Below, in pieces: positions 1 through 7,221 of a DNA stretch of 22,416 nucleotides; the first letter of the stretch is position 1; each line of letters begins with the position of its first letter. The notes under the pieces were generated by a model, which did not search any database, had not been told where the DNA came from, and was given only the letters and a program-made list of their open reading frames with translations. Origin of the DNA: UBA4823 sp034436035. GTDB taxonomy: Bacteria > Chloroflexota > Anaerolineae > Anaerolineales > UBA4823. The DNA lies in contig DAOTVW010000064.1 in the NCBI GenBank assembly GCA_034436035.1, positions 1 to 22,416 of the forward strand, read 5' to 3'. A program made the position numbers and the translations under genes.

Positions 1-985
1 CGCCCGAAACCGCATCTGCTGAGGCGCCATTTTTTCCAAAGGTCACCACTGCCATCAAAATATAACCGGCGTGAGCGATGCTCGAATAGGCTAACATACG
101 CTTGATATTGTTTTGAGCGATGGCAACAATATTCCCCAAAATCATTGTCAAAGCTGAAATGAGCCACAAAATGGGTACCAGCGTGGTGGAAAGATAAGGA
201 AACGCAAGCATGAAAATGCGCAACAACGCAGCAAAGCCAGCTGCCTTTGCGCCAACCGCCATGAAGGAAGTCACCGGTGAAGGGGAACCCTGATATACAT
301 CAGGTGTCCACATATGAAACGGCACCGCTGCAACTTTAAACCCAAAGCCCACTAAGATTAGTGCTGCGCCAACAGTCAGGAGTACCATTGCTGCTTTCCC
401 AGCCAATACGGCTTGGATAATCTCGACAATTGCTGTGCTGCCCGTAGCGCCAAACACCAGAGCTACGCCATACACCACAAATCCGCCAGAGAATGCCCCT
501 AAGATGAAATATTTCAATGCTGCTTCTTCGGAATCTAAACGCGGACGAGCAAACCCTGCTAAAACATACAAAGGAATAGACAATAATTCCAATGCTAAAA
601 ATACCACAATCAGGTCTGCTGCAATCCCCATCAACATCATGCCACTAATCGAAAACAGCATTAATGTATAGTATTCACTGCGATCGATTTTGTTTCGTTT
701 CAGATATCCATAAGCGAGGGCAATCCCTAACAAACCACTAACGAGGAAAAGCGTATTCAGGAAAGCTCCAAACCCATCGACAATCACCATGCCATTGAAG
801 GCAACCAGATGGCGATTAAACTGCGGTAAAGTAAAATATAAAGCGATAATCAACCCTAATGCCGCCAATGCAGCGGTGATCCCCTTTCGGTCACGCGGGA
901 TCACAATGTCCACCAACACGAGAACAACGGACCAAGCTGAAATCACCACTAGGGGGAGAATGGCAAATAAATCATCCCATTTCAT
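1..985 (-). CDS. nuoN: NADH-quinone oxidoreductase subunit N (NuoN), 3' end outside window
   Basis: Antiporter-like membrane subunit of complex I, one of the three large proton-translocating subunits. I read it by translating the complement from the ATG at 985 (MKWDDLFAIL...). The frame stays open to position 1, giving 328 residues, with the C-terminus beyond the window edge. Hydrophobic segments fill the protein. The expected proton-path residues are visible: Glu133 in LALELLSIPLY, Lys217 in GFGFKVAAVPFHMWTPD, and Lys247 in AVGAKAAGFA. The family motif KRMLAYSSIAHAGY lies at about 295-308. A Shine-Dalgarno GAGGA sits about 6 nt before the ATG. It is last in the nuoA-N order, 64 nt after the nuoM stop. 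The family is usually about 480-500 residues, so roughly a third is missing. Identity is very secure; only the 3' end is unseen. Confidence 0.96.
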   Translation of the reverse strand, partial: MKWDDLFAILPLVVISAWSVVLVLVDIVIPRDRKGITAALAALGLIIALYFTLPQFNRHLVAFNGMVIVDGFGAFLNTLFLVSGLLGIALAYGYLKRNKIDRSEYYTLMLFSISGMMLMGIAADLIVVFLALELLSIPLYVLAGFARPRLDSEEAALKYFILGAFSGGFVVYGVALVFGATGSTAIVEIIQAVLAGKAAMVLLTVGAALILVGFGFKVAAVPFHMWTPDVYQGSPSPVTSFMAVGAKAAGFAALLRIFMLAFPYLSTTLVPILWLISALTMILGNIVAIAQNNIKRMLAYSSIAHAGYILMAVVTFGKNGASADAVSG

Positions 986-1049
986 AACATTCCTCGATCA
1001 CCGATGCAATTTCTATAGATTAAATTCATGCTCAACTTCCAATCTCACA

Positions 1050-2570
1050 TTAAGGCAAGCCCGCCACGGTGCTTCCTAGACCGGATAACAATTTCATCAC
1101 TGCCGGAGCCATCAAATTGAAAAACGGTTTTGGATACAAACCAATCCAAAAGATCATGATGATTAGCGGTATTAAAGTAATGATTTCGCGCCAGTTTAAA
1201 TCTCGGAGCTTCTTATTCTCCTCTTTATCTACAGGTCCAAGGAACAATTTCTGGAACATGAATAACATATAAATAGCAGCGAGGATCACACCGCTTGCAG
1301 CAAACGCAGCATAGAGATAGGATCCCAAAGGCCCACCTGCTTGGCCGGCCTGCCAGGCGCCCAGTAAAATCGTGAACTCGCCCACAAATCCGTTCAAGCC
1401 CGGTAAACCCATGGAAGACAGGGTCACGATTAAGGTCAAAGCGCCATAGATGGGCATAACCTTCCATAAACCGCCAAATGCATCCATATCGCGGGTATGC
1501 CGCCGCTCATAAATCATCCCCACAATTAAGAACAAGGCGCCGGTGGATAAACCATGGTTGATCATTTGTAATATGCCGCCCTGAATCCCTTGCGGATTGA
1601 GGGCAAATAATCCCAGCATCACAAAGCCTAAGTGGCTGACAGAAGAATAGGCAACCAGCTTTTTAACATCTTTCTGTGCATACGAAACCGCTGCACCATA
1701 GATGATGCCGATTACAGCTAGCAATGCCATCCAAGGTGCCAATTTCACTGCTGCAGCCGGGAACAAGGAAAGGTTGAAGCGTAAAAATCCATAGGTACCC
1801 ATCTTCAGTAAAACACCAGCCAAGATGACCGAGCCAGCAGTAGGGGCTTCCACATGGGCATCGGGCAACCAGGAATGGAGCGGCCACATAGGGACTTTGA
1901 TAGCAAAAGCGGCAGCAAATGCCAAAAACAGCCAGGTTTGGAGATTAGCTGGGATATTCCCCATCGCAATCAATTCGGGCAATGAGAAAGTGCCCGCCCG
2001 GATGCCAAGCCATAAAATGGCAAGCAGCATTAAAATCGAACCGGCCATTGTATAGAGGAAGAATTTAATCGCCGCATACATCCGCCGCGGACCACCCCAG
2101 ATGCCAATCAAGAAATACATGGGCACCAGGGTAAATTCCCAAAAGATATAGAAGAGGAACAAATCTAGGGCAAGGAATACTCCCACCATTCCTACTTCCA
2201 ATAGCAGGAAGAAAATCATAAATTCCTTTACGCGCTCTTCGATTGCCGTCCAGGTGCTTAATATCGATATAGGGGTGAGGAAAGTGGTGAGCAAAAGCAA
2301 TAAAATGCTCAAACCATCTACCCCTAAATGATAAGAGATATCCCATCCAGCTACCTGAATCCAGGAGCGTTTTATCTCTAACTGTATCTCTGGATTGGCT
2401 GCATGAAATTGAGCCAACACAAAGAGCGAGATAAGGAAGGTTACCAACGATGTAACCAGCGCAATCCAGCGCACCAGATTCTTCTGCTCTCCGTTCACGA
2501 AAAGCAAAATTAAGACTCCCAACAAGGGGAAAAATGTGACCAGTGTTAGGGGATGAAAAATCAAATCCAT
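1050..2570 (-). CDS. nuoM: NADH-quinone oxidoreductase subunit M (NuoM)
   Basis: Antiporter-like proton-pumping subunit of the complex I membrane arm, 506 residues, a normal family length. It is hydrophobic along its length, with about 14 membrane segments expected for the family. Key residues are in place: Glu145 in FYIFWEFTLVPMYFLIG, Lys225 in AFAIKVPMWPLHSWLPDAH, and Lys256 in GVLLKMGTYGFLRF. The block KKLVAYSSVSHLGFVMLG is the conserved broken-helix region. The ATG is preceded by GAGGA with about 6 nt spacing, 28 nt after the nuoL stop. It lies between nuoL and nuoN, as in canonical operons. Nothing looks truncated. The family assignment separates it from Mrp-type antiporters through the complex I context on both sides. 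Confidence 0.97.
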   Translation of the reverse strand: MDLIFHPLTLVTFFPLLGVLILLFVNGEQKNLVRWIALVTSLVTFLISLFVLAQFHAANPEIQLEIKRSWIQVAGWDISYHLGVDGLSILLLLLTTFLTPISILSTWTAIEERVKEFMIFFLLLEVGMVGVFLALDLFLFYIFWEFTLVPMYFLIGIWGGPRRMYAAIKFFLYTMAGSILMLLAILWLGIRAGTFSLPELIAMGNIPANLQTWLFLAFAAAFAIKVPMWPLHSWLPDAHVEAPTAGSVILAGVLLKMGTYGFLRFNLSLFPAAAVKLAPWMALLAVIGIIYGAAVSYAQKDVKKLVAYSSVSHLGFVMLGLFALNPQGIQGGILQMINHGLSTGALFLIVGMIYERRHTRDMDAFGGLWKVMPIYGALTLIVTLSSMGLPGLNGFVGEFTILLGAWQAGQAGGPLGSYLYAAFAASGVILAAIYMLFMFQKLFLGPVDKEENKKLRDLNWREIITLIPLIIMIFWIGLYPKPFFNLMAPAVMKLLSGLGSTVAGLP

Positions 2571-2598
2571 GGTCTATCCTCGGTTCGTTAAAGATTAC

Positions 2599-4728
2599 TT
2601 ATTTCAAAACTACAATCAAATAGCCTAAGATAAATACTACGCCAACAAATACTGCCAGAGCGTAATTGCGTACATAGCCCGTTTGCAACCGTCGCAACTG
2701 CGCCGAACTCCATTTGGTCAAGCGCGCCAGTCCATTGGCAGTTGCATCGATGATGCCCAGGTCAATTTGAACTGCCAGCAACTTCGTTACGGCTTTGAAA
2801 GTACCTGCGATGACGGTATCATGGAACCAATCATGCCAAAAACGCCAATCCACCACTTCCGCTAACCAGTGGGAAAGGGCCTGATACGGGCGAATCACCA
2901 GCAATCCATACAACTCATCCACATAATATTTATGGTTAAGCAGAGAGAAAATCGGGCCAAGTGCATTTTCGAGTGGATCTTTGTATTCAACCGTTTTGTC
3001 TTGGGAAACAGGTTGTTGGATACGATAATAGATCCAATACCCAATTGCGATCCCGAGCAGTGCCAGTACGGTAGAGATCGCAGCCACTTGCAAAGAAAAT
3101 GCCGGCATTTCTTCTCCAAGCGCCGTTAATGGTTTGTATTCGATGGTGTGTTCGAGCCAATGCCCAAAGGTTTCCAGGTGGGGAAGGTTCAAAAAGCCAC
3201 CGAGTACGGATAACACTGCCAGCGCGATTAATGGAATGGTCATCAATTGCGGGCTTTCACTTGCCTGAGCAGCAGCTTCTGTGCGTGGTTTACCAAAGAA
3301 CACCATAAAAATCTGCCGGGCCATATAAAAAGCGGTAAAGAATGCCGCAATAGCCAGTATCCAATAAATCCGCCGATCAATATTGCTGGCATTGAGCAAT
3401 ATCTCATCTTTCGACCAAAATCCAGCCAAAGGTACAATCCCTGCCAGAGCCAGAGCGCCGACCAGATATACCCAAAAGGTGGTGGGCATACGCGTTCTCA
3501 ATCCACCCATGTTGCGCATATCTTGCGGATCGAGATGATGAGCCCCTTTCGAGGGTCCTTTATGATGCGCCTGTGCATGCAGCCCGCGTTCCACTCCCTG
3601 AATAACTGACCCGGATGAAAGGAACAATAAGGCTTTAAAAAATGCATGAGTAACCAAATGGAACATTCCTGCAGTAAAAGCGCCCATCCCCACCGCAGTG
3701 ACCATAAAGCCCAGCTGGCTGATCGTGGAGTAAGCTAACACTTTCTTGATATCGAATTGTCCTACGGCGATTGTTGCCGCAAAAAGGGCCGTTAAAGCAC
3801 CAACCCAGCTCACCAGTGAACGTGCTTCCGGCATGACAGCATAAAACGGATGAGAGCGCGCGATCAAGTAAACGCCTGCAGTCACCATAGTGGCGGCATG
3901 GATTAATGCCGATACCGGCGTCGGACCAGCCATCGCATCGGGCAACCATACGTATAATGGCAATTGAGCGGATTTTCCGGTTACCCCCAGTAACATAAAT
4001 ACAGTGATGAACATGATGCCATAGGGTAACACGGACGCAACTTGTTTTACCTGTGGGAAAATGACGTCAAACTCAAAACTATGAAATAGCCCGAATATCG
4101 TGAACGCTGCCAATAGAAAACCAAAATCGCCAATGCGGTTGGTAATAAAGGCTTTTTTTCCAGCGAGCGCGTTGCCAATCCCATCCTTCCCTTTATCGTA
4201 CCAAAACCCAATCAACAGGTAGGAACACAAGCCCACTCCCTCCCAGCCAACGAAGAGCATCAGATAATTATCCGCGCTGACTAAAATCATCATGGCCAGG
4301 ATAAACAAATTGAAAAAGACAAAGAACCGTTGATAACGAGTTGGATCTCCATTGATGCGCACATCATCATGCATATATGCAATGGCGTAAACGTGGATCA
4401 GGAAACCCACACCTGAAACCACCAGCATCATCGTTACCGATAAAGTATCCACCTTTAATCCCCAATGTAAATTGAGGTCAGCGATAGTGATCCAATCCGC
4501 CAGACGGATAACTGCCCCTTCTGGATGGTAGATGAGCGAAACAAGTTGCAACAGAGCAATGAGCAATGTCAAACCCACTGCGCCACTCGCCACCCATCCG
4601 ATTTGTTTTTCCTGCAGGCGTCCACCGAAAGCCAGATTGAACAATAAACCCAGCAAAGGAAAAACCAAGATCAACGGTACTAGTGCAAAAAATTGCATCC
4701 CATTTGCTCCAACTTCACTGAATAACAT
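2599..4728 (-). CDS. nuoL: NADH-quinone oxidoreductase subunit L (NuoL)
   Basis: The most distal antiporter-like subunit of complex I, 709 residues. Beyond the antiporter core it has the C-terminal extension expected of NuoL, the lateral helix and terminal anchor (last hydrophobic segment LAVFVGVVFILGYLIVVL). Proton-path residues seen are Glu163 in FVGWEGVGLCSYLLIGFWY, Lys252 in GVTGKSAQLPLYVWLPDAM, and His361 and Lys365 in VTHAFFKALLFL. A His-rich loop (about residues 380-400) precedes DPQDMRNMGGL and is longer than in E. coli NuoL. The start is uncertain: ATG at 4728 has only a weak ribosome site, while an in-frame ATG ten codons later (MQFFALVPL...) follows GGAG by 8 nt. The gene begins 14 nt after the nuoK stop. 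Confidence 0.97.
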   Translation of the reverse strand: MLFSEVGANGMQFFALVPLILVFPLLGLLFNLAFGGRLQEKQIGWVASGAVGLTLLIALLQLVSLIYHPEGAVIRLADWITIADLNLHWGLKVDTLSVTMMLVVSGVGFLIHVYAIAYMHDDVRINGDPTRYQRFFVFFNLFILAMMILVSADNYLMLFVGWEGVGLCSYLLIGFWYDKGKDGIGNALAGKKAFITNRIGDFGFLLAAFTIFGLFHSFEFDVIFPQVKQVASVLPYGIMFITVFMLLGVTGKSAQLPLYVWLPDAMAGPTPVSALIHAATMVTAGVYLIARSHPFYAVMPEARSLVSWVGALTALFAATIAVGQFDIKKVLAYSTISQLGFMVTAVGMGAFTAGMFHLVTHAFFKALLFLSSGSVIQGVERGLHAQAHHKGPSKGAHHLDPQDMRNMGGLRTRMPTTFWVYLVGALALAGIVPLAGFWSKDEILLNASNIDRRIYWILAIAAFFTAFYMARQIFMVFFGKPRTEAAAQASESPQLMTIPLIALAVLSVLGGFLNLPHLETFGHWLEHTIEYKPLTALGEEMPAFSLQVAAISTVLALLGIAIGYWIYYRIQQPVSQDKTVEYKDPLENALGPIFSLLNHKYYVDELYGLLVIRPYQALSHWLAEVVDWRFWHDWFHDTVIAGTFKAVTKLLAVQIDLGIIDATANGLARLTKWSSAQLRRLQTGYVRNYALAVFVGVVFILGYLIVVLK

Positions 4729-4742
4729 AAGAGTCTCTGCCT

Positions 4743-5045
4743 TTAGCCTTTCATCGAATTCATTTGATCGATGTCAATGCTTTGTTTCGCCTCAAAAATA
4801 GCCACAATTAAAGCCAGCCCCACCGCCACTTCTGCCGCTGCCACCGCCATCACGAAGAAGACAAAGATTTGACCGCTCATCGTGCCATGCATGCGCGCAA
4901 AGGCAACAAATGCTAAATTCGCGGCATTCAACATCAACTCGACTGACATAAAGATAATGATGGCATTACGGCGGATTAACACACCCAACGCACCCATCGA
5001 AAATAAAATTGCCGATAATGCTAAATAATAATATGCGGGTATCAC
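4743..5045 (-). CDS. nuoK: NADH-quinone oxidoreductase subunit K (NuoK)
   Basis: Small membrane subunit of complex I that helps form the proton path between the hydrophilic arm and the antiporter subunits. It has 100 residues and three hydrophobic helices, the exact family size. The two conserved membrane glutamates are at the expected positions: Glu36 in FMSVELMLNAANL and Glu72 in AAAEVAVGLALIVAIF. The start is GTG at 5045, supported by a strong AAGGAGGGG about 5-7 nt upstream. The gene begins 20 nt after nuoJ and ends 14 nt before nuoL. Mrp/Mnh C subunits are related, but the nuo context settles the call. Confidence 0.97.
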   Translation of the reverse strand: MIPAYYYLALSAILFSMGALGVLIRRNAIIIFMSVELMLNAANLAFVAFARMHGTMSGQIFVFFVMAVAAAEVAVGLALIVAIFEAKQSIDIDQMNSMKG

Positions 5046-5065
5046 AAAGCCCCTCCTTCCATGCC

Positions 5066-5575
5066 TTAGCGTTTCATTTTCTTTTTAGTAAGAACAATTG
5101 CCCCGATCATTGCCGCCAACAAAAGCAGCGAGATGACCTCAAAGGGTAAAATGTATTTATCGAACAGGATTTCGCCTACCTGGACTGGATTACCAAAGGT
5201 GCTGCTAATTTCACTGGGTTGTGGAAAGGTGTGTAAATGAGTGAAGATCAAATAAAGCGCTTCCAAGATCAGCAAAGCACCGAGTCCTAATGCTAAAGGT
5301 TGCATCCACCAGCTCGCTGGAGTGCGCCCAGTTTGCTCTGCACCTAACAGCATGATTACAAAAAGGAAGAGCACCATGATAGCGCCAGCATAAACCGTGA
5401 TTTGCGTCAGGGCAATAAACGGTGCGCCAAGGATTAAATAATAAACTGCAATGGTGGAAAAGTTAATGATCAGGAACAACGCTGAATAAATCGCATTTCG
5501 ACTAAACAGCATCCCCGCAGCAGAAAGGATTGCCACGATAGCTAGCCCAAAGAAAAGAAGAAGATTAATACTCAT
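5066..5575 (-). CDS. nuoJ: NADH-quinone oxidoreductase subunit J (NuoJ)
   Basis: Membrane subunit of complex I next to NuoK, 169 residues with five predicted hydrophobic segments. The conserved third-helix region, with its pi-bulge, is seen as ALTQITVYAGAIMVLFLFVIML at about residues 55-76. The N-terminal pattern SRNAIYSALFLIINF is also typical. The C-terminal helix (FEVISLLLLAAMIGAIVL) ends in a basic tail KKKMKR, suggesting a cytoplasmic end. A GAGGG ribosome site lies just before the ATG, 25 nt after the nuoI stop. Length is normal for bacteria that lack a long C-terminal extension. Confidence 0.96.
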   Translation of the reverse strand: MSINLLLFFGLAIVAILSAAGMLFSRNAIYSALFLIINFSTIAVYYLILGAPFIALTQITVYAGAIMVLFLFVIMLLGAEQTGRTPASWWMQPLALGLGALLILEALYLIFTHLHTFPQPSEISSTFGNPVQVGEILFDKYILPFEVISLLLLAAMIGAIVLTKKKMKR

Positions 5576-5600
5576 CTACACCCTCATCTGGTGGTCTGGA

Positions 5601-6107
5601 TTAATCAGCCGGATCTTTCATCTGCGGCACGGAACGAGTAAAAACGCCGGGCGGGGTACGCTGCGGAGTGGGTTGACCTCCCTCTGGCACCGGATCGAGC
5701 AACATTTCTTTTGTGTATATTGCTTGACGACGATCAGTGAACGACAATTCATAATTATCACCTAAAACAATCGCCTCGGTTGGACAAGCATCCTCGCAAA
5801 AACCACAAAAGATACAACGCAGCATATTGATTTCATAAACCCGCGCATAACGTTCGCCCGGAGAATACCGTTCCTCGTCGGTATTTTCCGCTGACTCAAC
5901 AAAAATCGCATCAGCCGGGCAAGCAGCCGCACACAAAGAGCAGCCGATACATTTTTCTAAGCCGTTATCATAACGTTGTAAATGATGACGCCCTTTAAAA
6001 CGAGGGCGCACCGGACGTTTCTCTTCCGGGTACTGAATCGTAACCGGCTTTTCAAACATCATTTTTAAAGTCGTGGCTAAGCCACGCGCTAAATCATTGA
6101 GCATCAT
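5601..6107 (-). CDS. nuoI: NADH-quinone oxidoreductase subunit I (NuoI), 2x[4Fe-4S] ferredoxin
   Basis: Peripheral ferredoxin-type subunit of complex I that carries clusters N6a and N6b and passes electrons from NuoG to NuoB. It has 168 residues. Two C-x2-C-x2-C-x3-CP motifs are visible, with ligands Cys53, 56, 59, 63 and Cys98, 101, 104, 108 (CIGCSLCAAACP and CIFCGFCEDACP). The N-terminus (LARGLATTLKMMFEKPVTIQYPEEK) matches the family. About 35 residues after the core form a Pro-rich tail, a common variable end. The ATG overlaps the nuoH stop as ATGA, and a perfect AGGAGGT lies in the last codons of nuoH, so translation is probably coupled to nuoH. Confidence 0.97.
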   Translation of the reverse strand: MMLNDLARGLATTLKMMFEKPVTIQYPEEKRPVRPRFKGRHHLQRYDNGLEKCIGCSLCAAACPADAIFVESAENTDEERYSPGERYARVYEINMLRCIFCGFCEDACPTEAIVLGDNYELSFTDRRQAIYTKEMLLDPVPEGGQPTPQRTPPGVFTRSVPQMKDPAD

Positions 6108-7210
6108 TTGTTACCTCCTGCAACTGCACCTTGTGCAAATTGCGATACCAATAAGAAAAACAGGATCGTTGAAACCGGGATAAACCACATCCATAAATTT
6201 TTCCCGGTGAGCTCAACCAATCCAATACCAACCGCAGTTAATAAAACATTACCCAAAGAAATCGGAAAAAGCAATTTCCAACCAAACGCCATCAAGCGGT
6301 CGTAGCGGATGCGGGGGAGCGTGGCGCGCACCCAAACCATAAAATACAAGAACACCGCAACTTTGATCAAGAAATAAATGGGGCCTAAAAGCGGAAGCTG
6401 ATCAACGAACGGTCCACGATACCCACCAAAGAACAATGTTACTGCAATCGCGGAAACCGCAATCATCTTGATGTACTCTGCCATAAAGAACAAAGCAAAT
6501 TTCATCCCAGAATATTCGGTATGATAACCGGCGGTCAGTTCTTGTTCTGCCTCGGGCATATCGAACGGTGCCCGGTTTACTTCTGCAAGGGTTGCAATCC
6601 AAAAAATAAACGCCCCAACCGGTTGATATAGAAAGAACCAGGTTTTCCTCTGCGCTTCTACAATATCCACCATGCTCAACGAGCCACTCAGTAAAATTGG
6701 GCCAACAAATCCTAAGCCAAGCGCTAACTCGTAACTGATCATTTGAGCAGTGGAACGAATGCCGCCCAGCGTGGCATATTTATTATTGGAAGACCACCCT
6801 GCCAAGACTATTCCATATACCGAAATCGAAGTGACGGACATGATATAGAGGATAGCGACATTGAGATCGGAGATGTATAAAGTGATCGTGCGCCCGAATA
6901 ATCGGATATCTGGACCAAAGGGAACCACTGCGAGAATGATTAACGCCGGGATCACCGTAATAATCGGAGCGGCGATGAAGGTTAATTTATCCGCTTTCGA
7001 TGGGATTAATTCTTCTTTGAAAATGAGTTTAACGGCATCGGCAATGGGTTGCAAAACGCCATAGGGGCCTGCCCGATTCGGGCCGATTCGCACCTGAAAA
7101 CGTGCCAGCACTTTTCGCTCAAACAAGGTTAAATAGGCGAACCCACCGATCAACCCAAAAATCAAAACCAGGGATTTAATTATCCATTCTGCTAGTAATG
7201 CCCAATCCAT
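6104..7210 (-). CDS. nuoH: NADH-quinone oxidoreductase subunit H (NuoH)
   Basis: Membrane subunit of complex I that forms much of the quinone-access channel and links it to the proton path, 368 residues from the ATG at 7210. Conserved blocks seen are FERKVLARFQVRIGPNRAGP followed by LQPIADAVKLIFKEE (about residues 30-68), MPEAEQELTAGYHTEYSGMK (about 218-237), and the late RIRYDRLMAFGWKLLFP. About eight hydrophobic helices are visible. A GTG two codons upstream (7216) is in frame, but GAGGTGA would then overlap the start; ATG at 7210 with GAGGTG just before it fits better. It starts about 12 nt after the nuoG stop and ends in a 4-nt ATGA overlap with nuoI. Confidence 0.96.
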   Translation of the reverse strand: MDWALLAEWIIKSLVLIFGLIGGFAYLTLFERKVLARFQVRIGPNRAGPYGVLQPIADAVKLIFKEELIPSKADKLTFIAAPIITVIPALIILAVVPFGPDIRLFGRTITLYISDLNVAILYIMSVTSISVYGIVLAGWSSNNKYATLGGIRSTAQMISYELALGLGFVGPILLSGSLSMVDIVEAQRKTWFFLYQPVGAFIFWIATLAEVNRAPFDMPEAEQELTAGYHTEYSGMKFALFFMAEYIKMIAVSAIAVTLFFGGYRGPFVDQLPLLGPIYFLIKVAVFLYFMVWVRATLPRIRYDRLMAFGWKLLFPISLGNVLLTAVGIGLVELTGKNLWMWFIPVSTILFFLLVSQFAQGAVAGGNK

Positions 7211-7221
7211 AATCACCTCAT

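Noticed and set aside
986..1049. Possible internal promoter in front of nuoN (TTGAGC and TATAGA strings)
   Set aside because: The spacing between the two boxes is about 12 nt, too short for sigma-70, and the gap simply carries the nuoN ribosome site.
435..1079. Plus-strand open frames of 78 and 96 codons near the left edge
   Set aside because: The opposite strand encodes NuoN with all family motifs, so these are antisense shadows.
3247..3609. 120-codon open frame on the plus strand inside nuoL
   Set aside because: It is antisense to a clearly coding gene, has no recognisable protein features or ribosome site, and is explained by the composition of the nuoL antisense strand. The same applies to plus-strand frames at 9499-9831, 19732-20070 and 20276-20563.
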